NCBI RefSeq assembly: GCF_019977235.1
Contig: NZ_AP024646.1
Coordinates: 1,674,001 to 1,738,000 of the forward strand
Length of the DNA: 64,000 nucleotides
From: Arthrobacter sp. StoSoilB5
GTDB taxonomy: Bacteria; Actinomycetota; Actinomycetes; Actinomycetales; Micrococcaceae
Direction of reading: 5' to 3'
Part shown: in pieces, positions 1 to 9,248 of the stretch
Layout: the number at the start of each line of letters is the position of its first letter
Numbering within the stretch: position 1 is the stretch's first letter
Position numbers and translations under genes: made by a program
The notes under the pieces: generated by a model
Told to the model about the DNA's origin: nothing
Databases searched by the model: none
Seen by the model: the letters and a program-made list of their open reading frames with translations, nothing else

Positions 1-695
1 GCATTGGGCTTGCCTTCGAAGATCGCCTTGAACACCTCGGCGCCTCCGATGCGGTCCAGGAGGTATTCGAGCCACATCATCGAGGTCCAGCGGGATTGAC
101 CGCCCAAGGAGAACGGCGCTACGCCCATGTCGTTGAAGGTCTTTACCAGCGACATGACGTCGTCCCAGGTCTTGGGCGGCTGCACCCCTGCCTTCTCGAA
201 GAGCTCTTTGTTGTAGAACAGGACAACGGGGGCCACGTACTGGTTGGGGAGGGCGTAGATCTTGCCGTTGACGGTGGCTGCACCGAAGGAAGCGGGGAAG
301 AACTTGTTTTTCAGATCCGGGTTGGCCTCGAACCAGCTGGTCAGGTCCTCCACCTGGTTGGCCTCGGCGTAGGTCTTCAACGTACCGCCACCCCAGCCGT
401 AGACAATGGTGGGTGCCTGGCCGGCGCCGATCGCGGTCTTGATCTTCGTCTTGTACGCATCGTTCTGGAAGTACGTCACAGCGATCTTGTTGTCCGGATT
501 CGAGGAACCGAATGCATCGACGGCCTTCTGGATGGTGGTCTGGTTCGGCTCACCGGAGAGGAACCACATGCTGGCGCCTCCTCCGCTCGCGCTGCCCGGC
601 CCGGACGTACCGCAGGCACTGGTTGCCATGACTGCGAATGGCGTAACAGCCGCGAGAGCCAGAAAAGAACGCCGTGATGATTGGAACTGCTTCAT
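1..695 (-). CDS. ABC transporter extracellular solute-binding lipoprotein (sugar type), partial
   Basis: The gene runs off the left edge; 231 codons are visible from the ATG at 695. The N-terminus has a twin-arginine signal (SRRSFLAL at about residues 8-15), a hydrophobic stretch and a lipobox-like TSAC with Cys28, so the protein is probably a Tat-exported lipoprotein. The visible mature part, with IKTAIGAGQAPTIVYGWGGG and VLFYNKELFEKAGVQPPKTW, is typical of family 1 carbohydrate-binding proteins that deliver sugars to an ABC importer. The permease genes would lie to the left of the window. The divergent LacI regulator and the palindromes between the two genes suggest sugar-responsive control. 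The sugar cannot be told from the sequence. Confidence 0.88.
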   Translation of the reverse strand, partial: MKQFQSSRRSFLALAAVTPFAVMATSACGTSGPGSASGGGASMWFLSGEPNQTTIQKAVDAFGSSNPDNKIAVTYFQNDAYKTKIKTAIGAGQAPTIVYGWGGGTLKTYAEANQVEDLTSWFEANPDLKNKFFPASFGAATVNGKIYALPNQYVAPVVLFYNKELFEKAGVQPPKTWDDVMSLVKTFNDMGVAPFSLGGQSRWTSMMWLEYLLDRIGGAEVFKAIFEGKPN

Positions 696-763
696 TGCTT
701 CTCCATGTGTAGTCGCCTCGTTGGGCACGTTGCGGTGCCCATCTCCCAAAGGGGTGGCCCTTC

Positions 764-787
764 CCGAAAAATATCGAAATATTTCGG
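764..787. promoter_or_regulatory. Palindromic operator candidate (CGAAATATTTCG)
   Basis: A perfect 12-bp palindrome CGAAATATTTCG lies at 775-786, inside a longer imperfect dyad CCGAAAA...TTTCGG (764-787). It lies 80 bp upstream of the solute-binding-protein start. A near copy sits just ahead of the lacI-type gene (919-931). Two copies between divergent genes suggest binding by the neighbouring LacI regulator. Confidence 0.55.
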
Positions 788-794
788 AGATACT

Positions 795-814
795 GTTTAG
801 GTCACGGTCTAAAC
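795..814. promoter_or_regulatory. Second dyad, LacI-type operator or promoter element
   Basis: GTTTAGGTCACGGTCTAAAC is a 20-bp imperfect palindrome with 6-bp perfect arms and conserved inner C/G. LacI-family operators commonly have this size and symmetry. It lies upstream of the solute-binding-protein gene, next to the CGAAATATTTCG site. Which dyad the regulator uses is unknown. Confidence 0.4.
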
Positions 815-918
815 TAAAGTGCAATTCATCACACGTCAAGACTTCTTCCAGCTTTAGCAGCGCCGGACTTACAGCCTTCTTGAGCTTTCAAGCGGCATCA
901 CGCATACTCGCATTGGAA

Positions 919-931
919 CGAAATATTTTCG
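919..931. promoter_or_regulatory. Operator candidate in the lacI-type leader
   Basis: CGAAATATTTTCG is a 13-bp palindrome matching the 775-786 site apart from one inserted T. It ends 15 bp before the regulator's ATG and just ahead of the Shine-Dalgarno (about 935-942), a position suited to autoregulation. Confidence 0.5.
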
Positions 932-946
932 AAAGCAGGGGGATTC

Positions 947-2068
947 ATGGAACGCGAGCAACGTCCGCTCAAGCTCACTCTGGCTGCGGTGGCCAAAGAG
1001 GTGGGTGTTTCGGCACCTACGGTTTCCAAGGTGGTGAACGGCAGGGAGGACGTGGCGGAGGAAACGCGTGCACGGGTACTGGCTGCCCTGCAGCGGACCG
1101 GATACAAGTCGCCCCTCCAGCGCAAAAGTCCGCCACCCCAGCAGGCGGTTGAGGTGGTCTTCGACTCCCTGAATTCGGCATATTCCGTGGAAGTCCTCAA
1201 CGGTGTCATGGAGCATGCGGCGGTCTCGGACATGGAAGTCATCCTCTCTGTGACCAGCAGGCAAACAGCGTCACCGTTGGGCCCCGAAGAGCGGGCCCAA
1301 CGCATCATCGACGAAGGCCGCAGCGGAATGATCGTGGTGACTTCCGCCTTCGGGTCCGCGCAACTGGAAGCCTTCCAACGCCGCCGGATCCCCATCGTGG
1401 TGGTGGACCCCCTTAATCCGCCACCGGCAGACGTCTTCAGCGTCGGGGCCAGCAACTGGGCCGGGGGCAAGGCCGCTGCGACCCACCTGCTCGAGTTGGG
1501 ACACCGCAAGATTGCCTACATCGGCGGCCCTGCCACCGCCGAGTGCAGCCAAGCACGCTTGCACGGCTATATGGCCGCACTCATGGCGGAGGGCATCGCA
1601 GTGGACGAGGACTATGTGTCCTCGGGCGCCTTCCGGCCCGAGAATGGTGTGAAGGCCATGAAGGCGCTGCTGGCCCTTGAGGATCCGCCCACGGCAATAT
1701 TCGCTGGAAGCGACAGCATCGCGCTGGGAGTTCTCGCAGAGGCCCGACGGCAGAACATCCGCATTCCGGAGGACATGAGCCTCGTCGGTTTCGACGGCAC
1801 GCACCAGGCGGAGGAATCCGTTCCGCCGCTGACGTCCGTGTCGCAGCCACTGCAGGAGATGGGTCGCTCGGCCCTGCGGTTCATCCTGCGCCAGGTCCGT
1901 GGCGAGGACATCGACTCCCGCAGGGTGGAACTGGCAACGCATCTTGTGGTCCGTGAGTCCACGGCGCCACCACGGCCCCCGTCCACTGCCAAGCCCGCGT
2001 CCACTGCCAAGCCCGCGTCCGCGGCCAAGTCAGGCAGGGCTAGAGGAGCCGCCGCCGTCGAGGTGTAA
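947..2068 (+). CDS. LacI family transcriptional regulator
   Basis: The 373-residue protein has an N-terminal LacI helix-turn-helix (about residues 9-56, with VAKEVGVSAPTVSKVVNGREDV) followed by a periplasmic-binding-protein-like sensor domain (about 60-345, including AIFAGSDSIALGVL and LVGFDGTHQAEES). The ATG at 947 has a purine-rich SD (GCAGGGGG). It is divergent from a sugar-binding lipoprotein gene and probably represses it when inducer is absent. The C-terminus carries a family-atypical low-complexity tail made by an 18-bp DNA repeat. Its last 29 bp overlap the convergent membrane protein gene. Confidence 0.93.
   Translation: MEREQRPLKLTLAAVAKEVGVSAPTVSKVVNGREDVAEETRARVLAALQRTGYKSPLQRKSPPPQQAVEVVFDSLNSAYSVEVLNGVMEHAAVSDMEVILSVTSRQTASPLGPEERAQRIIDEGRSGMIVVTSAFGSAQLEAFQRRRIPIVVVDPLNPPPADVFSVGASNWAGGKAAATHLLELGHRKIAYIGGPATAECSQARLHGYMAALMAEGIAVDEDYVSSGAFRPENGVKAMKALLALEDPPTAIFAGSDSIALGVLAEARRQNIRIPEDMSLVGFDGTHQAEESVPPLTSVSQPLQEMGRSALRFILRQVRGEDIDSRRVELATHLVVRESTAPPRPPSTAKPASTAKPASAAKSGRARGAAAVEV
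1982..2017. repeat. 18-bp tandem repeat in the regulator's C-terminal tail
   Basis: TCCACTGCCAAGCCCGCG occurs twice head-to-tail (1982-1999, 2000-2017), followed by a degenerate third copy. It encodes repeated STAKPA in a tail beyond the sensor domain. Replication slippage is the likely origin. Confidence 0.85.
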
Positions 2069-3518
2069 GTGAGACCGGCGGAATGGCGTCATACAGCAGC
2101 ACCCGCACCCAACGCTCACCAGTCTCGCGGAATTCCGCACGGCTGGCGAAACGGTAAAGATAGCTGCGCGCACGCACCCAACGCGGGCGTTCGCCGTCGA
2201 ACGGGTCATGGCGAAGCAGCCCAAGCGTGGGCTTGTCCGCCTCCAACAGCCTCTCCAGGAAGGCGTAGAACCAACCCTCATGGACTGTCCGCAGGGGCAG
2301 GAACCACATGAGCCAATCAAGCCTGAGGTGGTACGGCGCCCACTGCCGCGGGAGGCGACGGACATCCCCGGGTTTGCCTTTGAATCCGTACTCCAGCCAG
2401 TGTTCGTCGGGAGCGTCCGGCTCTTCCGCCATAGTGCCTTCGACGACGATCTCGATCCGCTGCTTCGTTACCGTACCGAACGCGCCATAGGCATTCACCA
2501 GGCGCCACCGGTTGAAGCTCGCGTTCATGAGCTGCTGGCGCGAGAAGAGGTTCAGGAGCGGCCGGTAGCTGAGGACCACCAGCAGTACCGTCACGGCAAG
2601 TACGACGCCGAGCCACCACACCGGCGTTTGGGCTCCCGGGTGCCACTCAAGCGGGATAGCGGGAAGAACCGCATGAGCCACTGGATCACTCACGGCAGCG
2701 AAGGCGAGAACGATTGCCATCCAATTCAGCCACGCAAAATTGCCGCTGCCCACCAACCAAAGCTGCGTCACGATGATTATTCCTGCCGCGATACTGGCCA
2801 GCGGCTGCGGCGCGAACAGGAAGAACGGAACCACCAACTGGGCAAAGTGGTTTCCCACCACTTCCACCTTGTGTAACGGGCGGGGGAGGAGGTGGGCCTG
2901 CCTGCTTAGCGGTCCGGGCATCGGCTGCGTCTCGTGGTGGTAGAACATGGCGGTAAGGTCCCGCCACTCACGGCCGCCCCTGATTTTGATCATTCCCGCG
3001 CCGAACTCAAGCCGGAACACCAGCCAAACAATCAGGATCAGGATGGTGGTGGGCGGTGGAACCTGGTCCGATCCAAGGAAGGCTACCGTGAAGCCAGCCT
3101 CCAGGAGCAGGATCTCCCAGCCAAAGCCATAGAACGTCTGGCCCACATTCACGATCGACATGTAGAGGAACCAGAGAGCCAGGAACGCCAGCATCGGAAG
3201 CCACGGTGGTCCCAGCTGCGGTAGGCCGACTACCAGCATCGCGGACACAGCGATTCCTACCCAACAAACTGCGCGCAGCAGGGCATCCGAGTATCGCCAC
3301 TGGAAGAGGGTGGGCCGTGCCAAGCGGCGGGCCATCTCAAGGAACGAGGGGACGGGAAGCAGGCCGTGCTCGCCAAGGAGGGCGGGAAACTGGTTCATGG
3401 TGGAGAGAAAGGCAACCAGATAAAGCACAGCGGTGCCGCGTTGCAATACTTGCCGCGCAAATTCGTAGTCTTGCGCGTCAAACCAGTCCTGCGCGTCAAA
3501 CCAGGCCAGCCACTCCAC
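2040..3518 (-). CDS. Lipase maturation factor (LMF1)-like membrane protein
   Basis: A polytopic membrane protein with a hydrophobic N-terminal half (LYLVAFLSTMNQFPALLGEHGLLP, several helices) and the family-like segment MFYHHETQPMPGPLSRQAHL, then NHFAQLVVPFFLFAP. The C-terminal soluble part includes EYGFKGKPGDVRRLPRQWAPYHLRLDW. These match the lipase maturation factor family, whose vertebrate member helps fold lipases in the ER; the bacterial role is unknown. The GTG at 3518 (492 aa) was chosen because TAACGT plus 7 nt precedes it, as in other leaderless genes here. The frame is open in-frame to a TTG at 3620, touching the dxr ATG. A small 18-bp duplication gives WFDAQDWFDAQD near the start. 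Confidence 0.8.
   Translation of the reverse strand: MEWLAWFDAQDWFDAQDYEFARQVLQRGTAVLYLVAFLSTMNQFPALLGEHGLLPVPSFLEMARRLARPTLFQWRYSDALLRAVCWVGIAVSAMLVVGLPQLGPPWLPMLAFLALWFLYMSIVNVGQTFYGFGWEILLLEAGFTVAFLGSDQVPPPTTILILIVWLVFRLEFGAGMIKIRGGREWRDLTAMFYHHETQPMPGPLSRQAHLLPRPLHKVEVVGNHFAQLVVPFFLFAPQPLASIAAGIIIVTQLWLVGSGNFAWLNWMAIVLAFAAVSDPVAHAVLPAIPLEWHPGAQTPVWWLGVVLAVTVLLVVLSYRPLLNLFSRQQLMNASFNRWRLVNAYGAFGTVTKQRIEIVVEGTMAEEPDAPDEHWLEYGFKGKPGDVRRLPRQWAPYHLRLDWLMWFLPLRTVHEGWFYAFLERLLEADKPTLGLLRHDPFDGERPRWVRARSYLYRFASRAEFRETGERWVRVLLYDAIPPVSLTPRRRRLL
3472..3504. repeat. 18-nt tandem duplication in the LMF-like gene
   Basis: TGCGCGTCAAACCAG occurs at 3472-3486 and 3490-3504, an 18-nt offset. It duplicates six residues (WFDAQD) near the N-terminus without breaking the frame. 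Confidence 0.8.
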
Positions 3519-3607
3519 AAATTCCACGTTACGCGCGGGGAGGAAGTGGTCAAGCAGGGTTTTCCACTTAGCCGCATGCTGCGTTCGCAGCCTTCTGCAG
3601 CTGCTGG

Positions 3608-3613
3608 GATACT
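3608..3613 (+). promoter_or_regulatory. -10 element for leaderless dxr
   Basis: GATACT followed by exactly 6 nt and then the dxr ATG (3620). Transcription would start at or next to the A of ATG. There is no Shine-Dalgarno before this start, which fits a leaderless mRNA. Confidence 0.5.
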
Positions 3614-3619
3614 TAAACA

Positions 3620-4804
3620 ATGCAGCCGCGCAAGATCGTCATCCTCGGGTCCACCGGTTCCATCGGCACACAGGCGATTGACGTCGTCGACGGCGCCCCG
3701 CACCTTTTCGAAGTGGTGGCCCTGAGCGCCGGCGGCGGGAACCTGGAACTGCTTGCCCATCAGGTTGTCCACACGCGGGCGAAGGCGGTAGGCATTGCCC
3801 AAGGCGATCCGGCAACACTTCAAGACCTGATTGACGCCGCGGCCGCGCGGAGCGGATTGGGCAGCTTTGCCCCTGAAATTTTCGTTGGGCCGGACGCGTC
3901 CACACGCATCGCGGAAGTGGACTGTGACGTGGTTCTCAACGGCATCACTGGCTCCATCGGCCTGGCGCCAACCCTGGCCGCGCTCGCGTCAGGTGCCACC
4001 CTGGCGCTCGCCAACAAGGAGTCGCTGATCGTCGGTGGTGCCTTGGTGAAAGCAGCTGCCAGCCCTGGCCAGATTGTGCCTGTTGATTCCGAACATTCAG
4101 CCATCGCCCAATGCCTGCGTTCCGGCACCGAACAGGAGGTGGAGAAGTTGATTCTCACCGCCTCCGGCGGTCCTTTCCGTGGCCGAACCCGTGAGCAGCT
4201 TCACAACGTCACACCCGCTGAGGCTTTGGCGCACCCAACGTGGGACATGGGCCTCATGGTCACCACCAACTCCGCGAGCCTGGTCAATAAGGGCCTTGAA
4301 GTGATCGAGGCACATCTGCTGTTCGATGTGCCCCTGGACAGGATCGACGTCGTGGTCCATCCGCAGTCGGTAGTCCATTCCATGGTCCAGTTTGTGGATG
4401 GGTCCATCATCGCCCAGGCGTCGCCGCCTGACATGCGGCTTCCCATAGCGCTGGGGCTGGGTTGGCCCGGACGGGTTCCGCGTGCCGCCCAGGCATGCGA
4501 CTGGACGCAGGCCACAAGTTGGACGTTCGAACCATTGGACTCGGTTGCGTTTCCGGCGGTGGAACTCGCAAAGGACGCCGCGAAGCAAGGCAGCACCTAC
4601 CCGGCCGTCTTCAACGCGGCCAACGAGGAAGCCGTGGAGGCTTTCCACGCCGGTCGTATCCGCTTCACGGACATCGTGGATACGGTGGAGTCCGTCCTCA
4701 GCGAACATTCAGGTTCCTCGGAGCTTACGGTGGAGTCCGTGCTGGATGCTGAGAAGTGGGCACGCACCCGCACGCATGATCGTTTAGCCAACAGCGCCGT
4801 GTAA
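3620..4804 (+). CDS. dxr: 1-deoxy-D-xylulose 5-phosphate reductoisomerase
   Basis: 394 residues, usual family length. It catalyses the NADPH-dependent conversion of DXP to MEP, the first committed step of the MEP isoprenoid pathway. The NADPH loop GSTGSIG is at residues 10-16. [12 protein letters not shown] and the metal-binding PVDSEHSAI follow, and ASGGPFRG and [11 protein letters not shown] complete the family signature. The gene heads the familiar actinobacterial order dxr-rseP-(yciI)-ispG; ispG is a later enzyme of the same pathway. The start is supported by a -10 element 6 nt upstream. Confidence 0.97.
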   Translation: MQPRKIVILGSTGSIGTQAIDVVDGAPHLFEVVALSAGGGNLELLAHQVVHTRAKAVGIAQGDPATLQDLIDAAAARSGLGSFAPEIFVGPDASTRIAEVDCDVVLNGITGSIGLAPTLAALASGATLALANKESLIVGGALVKAAASPGQIVPVDSEHSAIAQCLRSGTEQEVEKLILTASGGPFRGRTREQLHNVTPAEALAHPTWDMGLMVTTNSASLVNKGLEVIEAHLLFDVPLDRIDVVVHPQSVVHSMVQFVDGSIIAQASPPDMRLPIALGLGWPGRVPRAAQACDWTQATSWTFEPLDSVAFPAVELAKDAAKQGSTYPAVFNAANEEAVEAFHAGRIRFTDIVDTVESVLSEHSGSSELTVESVLDAEKWARTRTHDRLANSAV

Positions 4805-4855
4805 CAGCGAAACGCGTATTAGCACAGAAACCCCTATGGAAGCAGTCCCATCGGC

Positions 4856-6187
4856 ATGAGTCCCGTCCTTCTCTTCATCCTCGGAGTCGTCTTCGTCGCC
4901 CTTGGCGTCGCAGTGTCCATTGCTTTGCACGAGGTTGGCCACCTGGTCCCCGCGAAGCTCTTCAAAGTGCGCGTGACCAAGTACATGATCGGCTTCGGGC
5001 CTACCCTGTGGTCCAAGAAGAAGGGCGAAACGGAATACGGCTTCAAAGCTCTTCCGTTAGGCGGCTACGTGGCCATGATTGGCATGTACCCGCCCAACAA
5101 ACAAGATGGCGGTGTACGTCCATCCAGCACGGGCATGTTCCAGACTCTTGCCAGCGAGGCCCGCTCGGTCGCACATGAAGAAGTGGGCCCAGGGGACGAA
5201 CACAGGGTCTTTTACAAGCTGCCGGTCTGGAAGAAGATCATCATCATGCTCGGTGGACCGGCCATGAACATGTTGATCGGTTTGGTCCTCCTGGCCGTCC
5301 TTCTCATGGGATTTGGCGTCGCGACCGCCACCACCACCATCGCGGATGTTTCAAAGTGCCAGGTTGCTGCGGGGAAAACGGTGGACCCGGATTCGGCGGA
5401 CTGCAAGCCAACACCTGCGGCTGCTGCCGGCCTGCAGCCGAACGACACCGTGAAGACTTTCGACGGCAAAACCGTCACAAGCTGGGATGAACTCACCAGT
5501 TGGATCCGGGCCTCCGCTGGCAGGGAGGTGCCCATCACCGTAGAGCGCAACGGCTCGGAAGTTTCCACGACCGTTACCCCCGTCTTGTCTTCACGTCCGG
5601 TTGTGGGCGCCGATGGCCGCCAGGAGCAGGACGCCAACGGCGTACTGAAGTACCAGGAGGTGGGCTTCCTGGGAATCGGCGCACAAAGCGCGTTGGTTCC
5701 CCAGCCGGCGTCCTCGGTTCTTCCCATGGCGGGAGAGAACATCAAGCAGATTTCCGGAGTGATCCTTAACCTGCCGGCCCGAGTGGTTGGTGTGGCGAAG
5801 GCCGCTTTCAGCGAGGAACCCCGTGATCCGAACGGCCCCATCAGTGTGGTTGGCGTCGGTCGGGTGGCTGGCGAAGTGGCCGCCATGGAAGAAGTACCCC
5901 TCCAATCACGTATTGGAACCTTGGTAGGGCTGCTTGCAGGGCTCAACTTCGCGCTGGCCGTCTTTAACCTCGTGCCCTTGCTGCCCCTCGACGGTGGTCA
6001 TGTGGCGGGTGCGCTGTATGAGGGTGCGCGGCGCCAAGTGGCCAGGCTAAGGGGAAAGCCGGATCCCGGTGCTTTTGATATCGCGAAGCTTCTTCCCGCC
6101 ACGTATGTGGTGGCAGCGCTGCTGATGGCCATGGGTGCGCTGCTGATCTACGCAGACATCGTCAAGCCTGTGAATATCTTTGGCTGA
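4856..6187 (+). CDS. rseP: Site-2 intramembrane metalloprotease, RseP/Rip1-like
   Basis: The 443-residue M50 protease carries the zinc motif HEVGH at residues 25-29 in its first membrane helix and the third-ligand motif LDGGH near residue 378. A PDZ domain lies between (about 180-245, with AAGLQPNDTVKTFDGKTV). Members cut anti-sigma factors or other membrane proteins within the bilayer; in mycobacteria the equivalent is Rip1. It lies between dxr and ispG as in many actinobacteria. No clear Shine-Dalgarno is seen before 4856. Confidence 0.94.
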   Translation: MSPVLLFILGVVFVALGVAVSIALHEVGHLVPAKLFKVRVTKYMIGFGPTLWSKKKGETEYGFKALPLGGYVAMIGMYPPNKQDGGVRPSSTGMFQTLASEARSVAHEEVGPGDEHRVFYKLPVWKKIIIMLGGPAMNMLIGLVLLAVLLMGFGVATATTTIADVSKCQVAAGKTVDPDSADCKPTPAAAAGLQPNDTVKTFDGKTVTSWDELTSWIRASAGREVPITVERNGSEVSTTVTPVLSSRPVVGADGRQEQDANGVLKYQEVGFLGIGAQSALVPQPASSVLPMAGENIKQISGVILNLPARVVGVAKAAFSEEPRDPNGPISVVGVGRVAGEVAAMEEVPLQSRIGTLVGLLAGLNFALAVFNLVPLLPLDGGHVAGALYEGARRQVARLRGKPDPGAFDIAKLLPATYVVAALLMAMGALLIYADIVKPVNIFG

Positions 6188-6257
6188 TGTCTCCATGCGC
6201 TGGACGGCAGGGCCCTCCGAGGGCGGAATCGATGGCGGATCATGCGACGCGGCGGGA

Positions 6258-6263
6258 TAGGCT
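6258..6263 (+). promoter_or_regulatory. -10 element for the leaderless yciI-like gene
   Basis: TAGGCT with a 6-nt gap to the ATG at 6270 and no SD between. Confidence 0.45.
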
Positions 6264-6269
6264 AGCTTC

Positions 6270-6563
6270 ATGACTGTTTTCGCTGTTGAGTATGTATACG
6301 TCGCCGAATCCGGCGCCCTCCGCGACGAAGCCCGCCCCGCGCACCGTGCCTGGCTGGGCGACCTCGCAGAGGACGGCACGCTGCTTGCGAGCGGCCCCTA
6401 TGGTGACGGTGCCGGCGCACTGCTCATTTTCAAGGCGGCAAATGAAGCCGAACTCAACGACCTCCTGAAGCAGGATCCGTTCGCTGAAGCCGGAGTCATT
6501 GCAGGCATCCGCAGCACGGAATGGGATCCCATCATCGGCGTCCTGGCTGCCCACGCGTCCTAG
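6270..6563 (+). CDS. YciI family protein
   Basis: The 97-residue protein has the YciI ferredoxin-like fold signature: [33 protein letters not shown] and [13 protein letters not shown]. The conserved His (R-A-H-R-A-W-L) and Asp of the predicted active site are present. YciI proteins resemble muconolactone isomerase folds, but their substrates are mostly unknown. It appears to have its own leaderless promoter and may be cotranscribed with ispG 49 bp downstream. Confidence 0.85.
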   Translation: MTVFAVEYVYVAESGALRDEARPAHRAWLGDLAEDGTLLASGPYGDGAGALLIFKAANEAELNDLLKQDPFAEAGVIAGIRSTEWDPIIGVLAAHAS

Positions 6564-6612
6564 CTCCGGCGTCCTCCACCACAACGATCCACCCCAAACC
6601 CAAGGAGTCCAC

Positions 6613-7779
6613 GTGACCTCGGTCAGCCTGGGAATGCCAGCAGCCCCACCCCCCGTCCTTGCCCCTCGCCGTAAGACGCGTCAGATCAAGGTTGGGTCCG
6701 TTGGCGTTGGCTCTGATTCACCCATCAGCGTGCAGTCCATGACCACAACGCCCACCACGGATATCAACGCCACGCTTCAGCAGATCGCCGAACTGACGGC
6801 CTCCGGCTGCGACATCGTCCGCGTTGCATGCCCCTCAGCCGATGATGCCGAGGCATTGCCGATCATTGCCCGGAAATCGCAGATTCCCGTGATCGCCGAT
6901 ATCCACTTCCAGCCGAAGTACGTTTTCGCAGCCATTGAAGCAGGATGCGCTGCGGTCCGTGTGAACCCCGGTAATATCCGGAAGTTCGATGACCAGGTCA
7001 AGGAAATCGCCGCAGCCGCAAAGGACCATGGGACGTCCATCCGCATTGGCGTCAACGCTGGTTCCCTGGAGCCGGGCATCATGAAGAAGTACGGCAAGGC
7101 AACCCCCGAAGCCCTGGTGGAGTCCGCCGTCTGGGAAGCCTCGCTCTTCGAAGAGCACGGTTTCCACGACTTCAAGATCTCCGTCAAGCACAACGACCCC
7201 GTGATCATGGTCGCGGCCTACGAGATGCTCGCGGAAAAGGGCGACTGGCCCCTGCACCTTGGCGTGACCGAAGCTGGTCCGGCCTTCCAAGGAACCATCA
7301 AGTCCGCGACTGCTTTCGGGGCACTGCTGTCCCGCGGCATCGGTGACACCATCCGTGTGTCCCTCTCGGCACCGCCCGTGGAGGAAATCAAGGTTGGCAA
7401 CCAGATCCTGCAGTCATTGAACCTGCGTCCGCGCAAGCTTGAGATTGTGTCCTGCCCCTCGTGTGGCCGCGCCCAAGTGGACGTGTACACGTTGGCTGAG
7501 CAGGTAACCGCTGGCCTTGAGGGGATGGAAATTCCCCTCCGTGTCGCAGTGATGGGGTGTGTCGTCAACGGCCCCGGCGAAGCCCGCGAAGCAGACCTCG
7601 GTGTGGCCTCCGGAAACGGCAAGGGCCAGATTTTCGTGAAGGGCGAAGTCATCAAGACAGTGCCTGAAAGCGAAATTGTTGAGACACTGATCGAAGAGGC
7701 CATGCGTATCGCTGAAGAGATGGGGGAGGCCGATGGCGAAGATGCTGTCAAGGGTAGCCCCGTGGTTAGCGTCTCGTAA
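6613..7779 (+). CDS. ispG: 4-hydroxy-3-methylbut-2-enyl diphosphate synthase (flavodoxin)
   Basis: 388 residues from the GTG at 6613, which has an AAGGAG SD at 6602-6607; the frame is open further upstream but that part looks non-coding. The enzyme converts MEcPP to HMBPP in the MEP pathway using a [4Fe-4S] cluster. Visible signatures are [15 protein letters not shown], the cluster cysteines in SCPSCGR (about 280 and 283) and CVVNGPGEA (about 316), and [11 protein letters not shown]. It follows dxr and rseP in a standard isoprenoid/envelope cluster. Confidence 0.97.
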   Translation: MTSVSLGMPAAPPPVLAPRRKTRQIKVGSVGVGSDSPISVQSMTTTPTTDINATLQQIAELTASGCDIVRVACPSADDAEALPIIARKSQIPVIADIHFQPKYVFAAIEAGCAAVRVNPGNIRKFDDQVKEIAAAAKDHGTSIRIGVNAGSLEPGIMKKYGKATPEALVESAVWEASLFEEHGFHDFKISVKHNDPVIMVAAYEMLAEKGDWPLHLGVTEAGPAFQGTIKSATAFGALLSRGIGDTIRVSLSAPPVEEIKVGNQILQSLNLRPRKLEIVSCPSCGRAQVDVYTLAEQVTAGLEGMEIPLRVAVMGCVVNGPGEAREADLGVASGNGKGQIFVKGEVIKTVPESEIVETLIEEAMRIAEEMGEADGEDAVKGSPVVSVS

Positions 7780-8620
7780 CGAGACAGGCCTGGGGGTCAG
7801 GGTGCTCGGCAGTGCCGACACCCTGGCCCTTCGCGCGCTTGCGAGTGAGGATCCCGTTGCCAACGTCTTTATCCTGGCGCATCTGGACAGCGTAGGAACG
7901 GCAGCCCCCACCAGTGGGGGCGCGAGCGTTTTTGGCGTGTTCGACGACGACACCCTTCTGGGAGCCTGCTGGGCCGGGGCAAATCTGGTCCCCGTGCAAC
8001 TCGATCCGAATCTTACCGGATACGTGGCTACGGCAGCACACCAATCCGGCAGGCGGTACGCCTCCATCTTTGGGCCTGCGGAAACAGTGCTGGCGCTCTA
8101 CTCACGCTTTGAGCAGTTGGGCCACTTCGCGCACGAAGTCCGCTCCAGACAGCCCCTTTTGACCATTTCCGGTGGGCCGGCCATCGAAGCCAATCCTTTG
8201 CTGACCTTCGGCACCATGGCGGACTTTGAACGTATCCTGCCTGCCTGCGCCGCCATGTTCGAAGAAGAAGTTGGCTACTCGCCCTTCCTGGGAGGCCAGG
8301 ACTTCTATAGCAGGCGGGTTGCGGGGCTTATTCGTCAAGGGCACTCCCTGGTCCACATCGACGCCACGGGAACTGTGGTTTTCAAGGCAGAGTTGGGCGC
8401 GGTCACTCCGGACGTCACACAGGTCCAAGGCGTATGGATGAATCCTGAGATGCGTGGACACCACCAGAGCGCTGGTTACATGGCCGCCGTCGTGAATCTC
8501 TCACGTACGTTCGCGCCCGTGACGAGCCTGTACGTCAACGACTACAACGCCAAAGCGCGCGCCACCTACGAAAGGGTGGGCTTCGAGCAAGTCGGTACGT
8601 TCGCAACGGTCTTGTTCTAG
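7733..8620 (+). CDS. GNAT family N-acetyltransferase with N-terminal DUF4081-like region
   Basis: A 295-residue protein whose N-terminal half (about 20-150, with [22 protein letters not shown] and [12 protein letters not shown]) resembles DUF4081. Its C-terminal half carries a GNAT acetyl-CoA fold ([39 protein letters not shown]). The ATG at 7733 overlaps ispG by 47 bp and has a GGGGGAGG SD at 7722-7729, suggesting translational coupling. The substrate is unknown. Confidence 0.85.
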   Translation: MAKMLSRVAPWLASRNETGLGVRVLGSADTLALRALASEDPVANVFILAHLDSVGTAAPTSGGASVFGVFDDDTLLGACWAGANLVPVQLDPNLTGYVATAAHQSGRRYASIFGPAETVLALYSRFEQLGHFAHEVRSRQPLLTISGGPAIEANPLLTFGTMADFERILPACAAMFEEEVGYSPFLGGQDFYSRRVAGLIRQGHSLVHIDATGTVVFKAELGAVTPDVTQVQGVWMNPEMRGHHQSAGYMAAVVNLSRTFAPVTSLYVNDYNAKARATYERVGFEQVGTFATVLF

Positions 8621-8630
8621 CAGTTCTTGG

Positions 8631-9248
8631 CTAGTCCGGATTGGCGGTATCCAGGTTCCCGGTGAGATACCGCTGGATGGTCGGCGCCACTATCCTCACC
8701 ACTTCCTCCTGATCAGCACTGGCCAGGGGCTCGAGCCGGATCACATAGCGGAGCAGCATCAGTCCCACCACTTGTGTCGCCACCAGGTTGCCACGCAGTC
8801 GTACTTCCTCGGCAGGACCTTGCACGCCCACCATGACCCTGGAGAGGATGGTCCGGCTCACAGTCTCCCGCAGCAACGCCGTTTTGGCTTTGGACCCAAT
8901 GGTTCCCCGAACGAATGCCACCAGACCGGGCTGCGCCGGGCCCTCCCACAACCGAACTACCGCGCGGATCAGTGCTTCTGCCCTCGCCCCCGGATCCAGC
9001 GTTTCAACGCCCGCCAAGACGTCTTCAGGGTCCGCAGGCAACTCCACGCTGGATGCGAACAGTTCGTCCTTGCCTTTGAAGAAGTGGTGCACCATGGCCG
9101 GATCCACGGAAGCTTCCCGCGCGACTTGCCGAAGACTGGTGCCATCGAACCCTTGCTCGGCGAACAGCTTCCGTGCAGCCAGCAGAATGGCTTCGCGCGA
9201 GTGATCGTTACCGCTTCGCCGGCCGCGGCGCAGGGGCTGGAGGCTCAT
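8631..9248 (-). CDS. TetR family regulator of the adjacent ABC exporter
   Basis: 205 residues from the ATG at 9248. The TetR DNA-binding domain is at about residues 15-60 (AILLAARKLFAEQGFDGTSLRQVAREASVDPAMVHHFFKGK), with a TetR_C-type ligand domain behind it. The start overlaps the permease stop as ATGA, so it is the third gene of the exporter operon. A 20-bp palindrome upstream of the first gene (10782-10801) is the likely operator, giving feedback control of both pump and regulator. The ligand, probably an exported compound, is unknown. Confidence 0.9.
   Translation of the reverse strand: MSLQPLRRGRRSGNDHSREAILLAARKLFAEQGFDGTSLRQVAREASVDPAMVHHFFKGKDELFASSVELPADPEDVLAGVETLDPGARAEALIRAVVRLWEGPAQPGLVAFVRGTIGSKAKTALLRETVSRTILSRVMVGVQGPAEEVRLRGNLVATQVVGLMLLRYVIRLEPLASADQEEVVRIVAPTIQRYLTGNLDTANPD

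Noticed and set aside
406..1152. A 248-codon plus-strand frame across the lipoprotein-LacI intergenic region
   Set aside because: It crosses a promoter/operator region and overlaps two supported genes in other frames.
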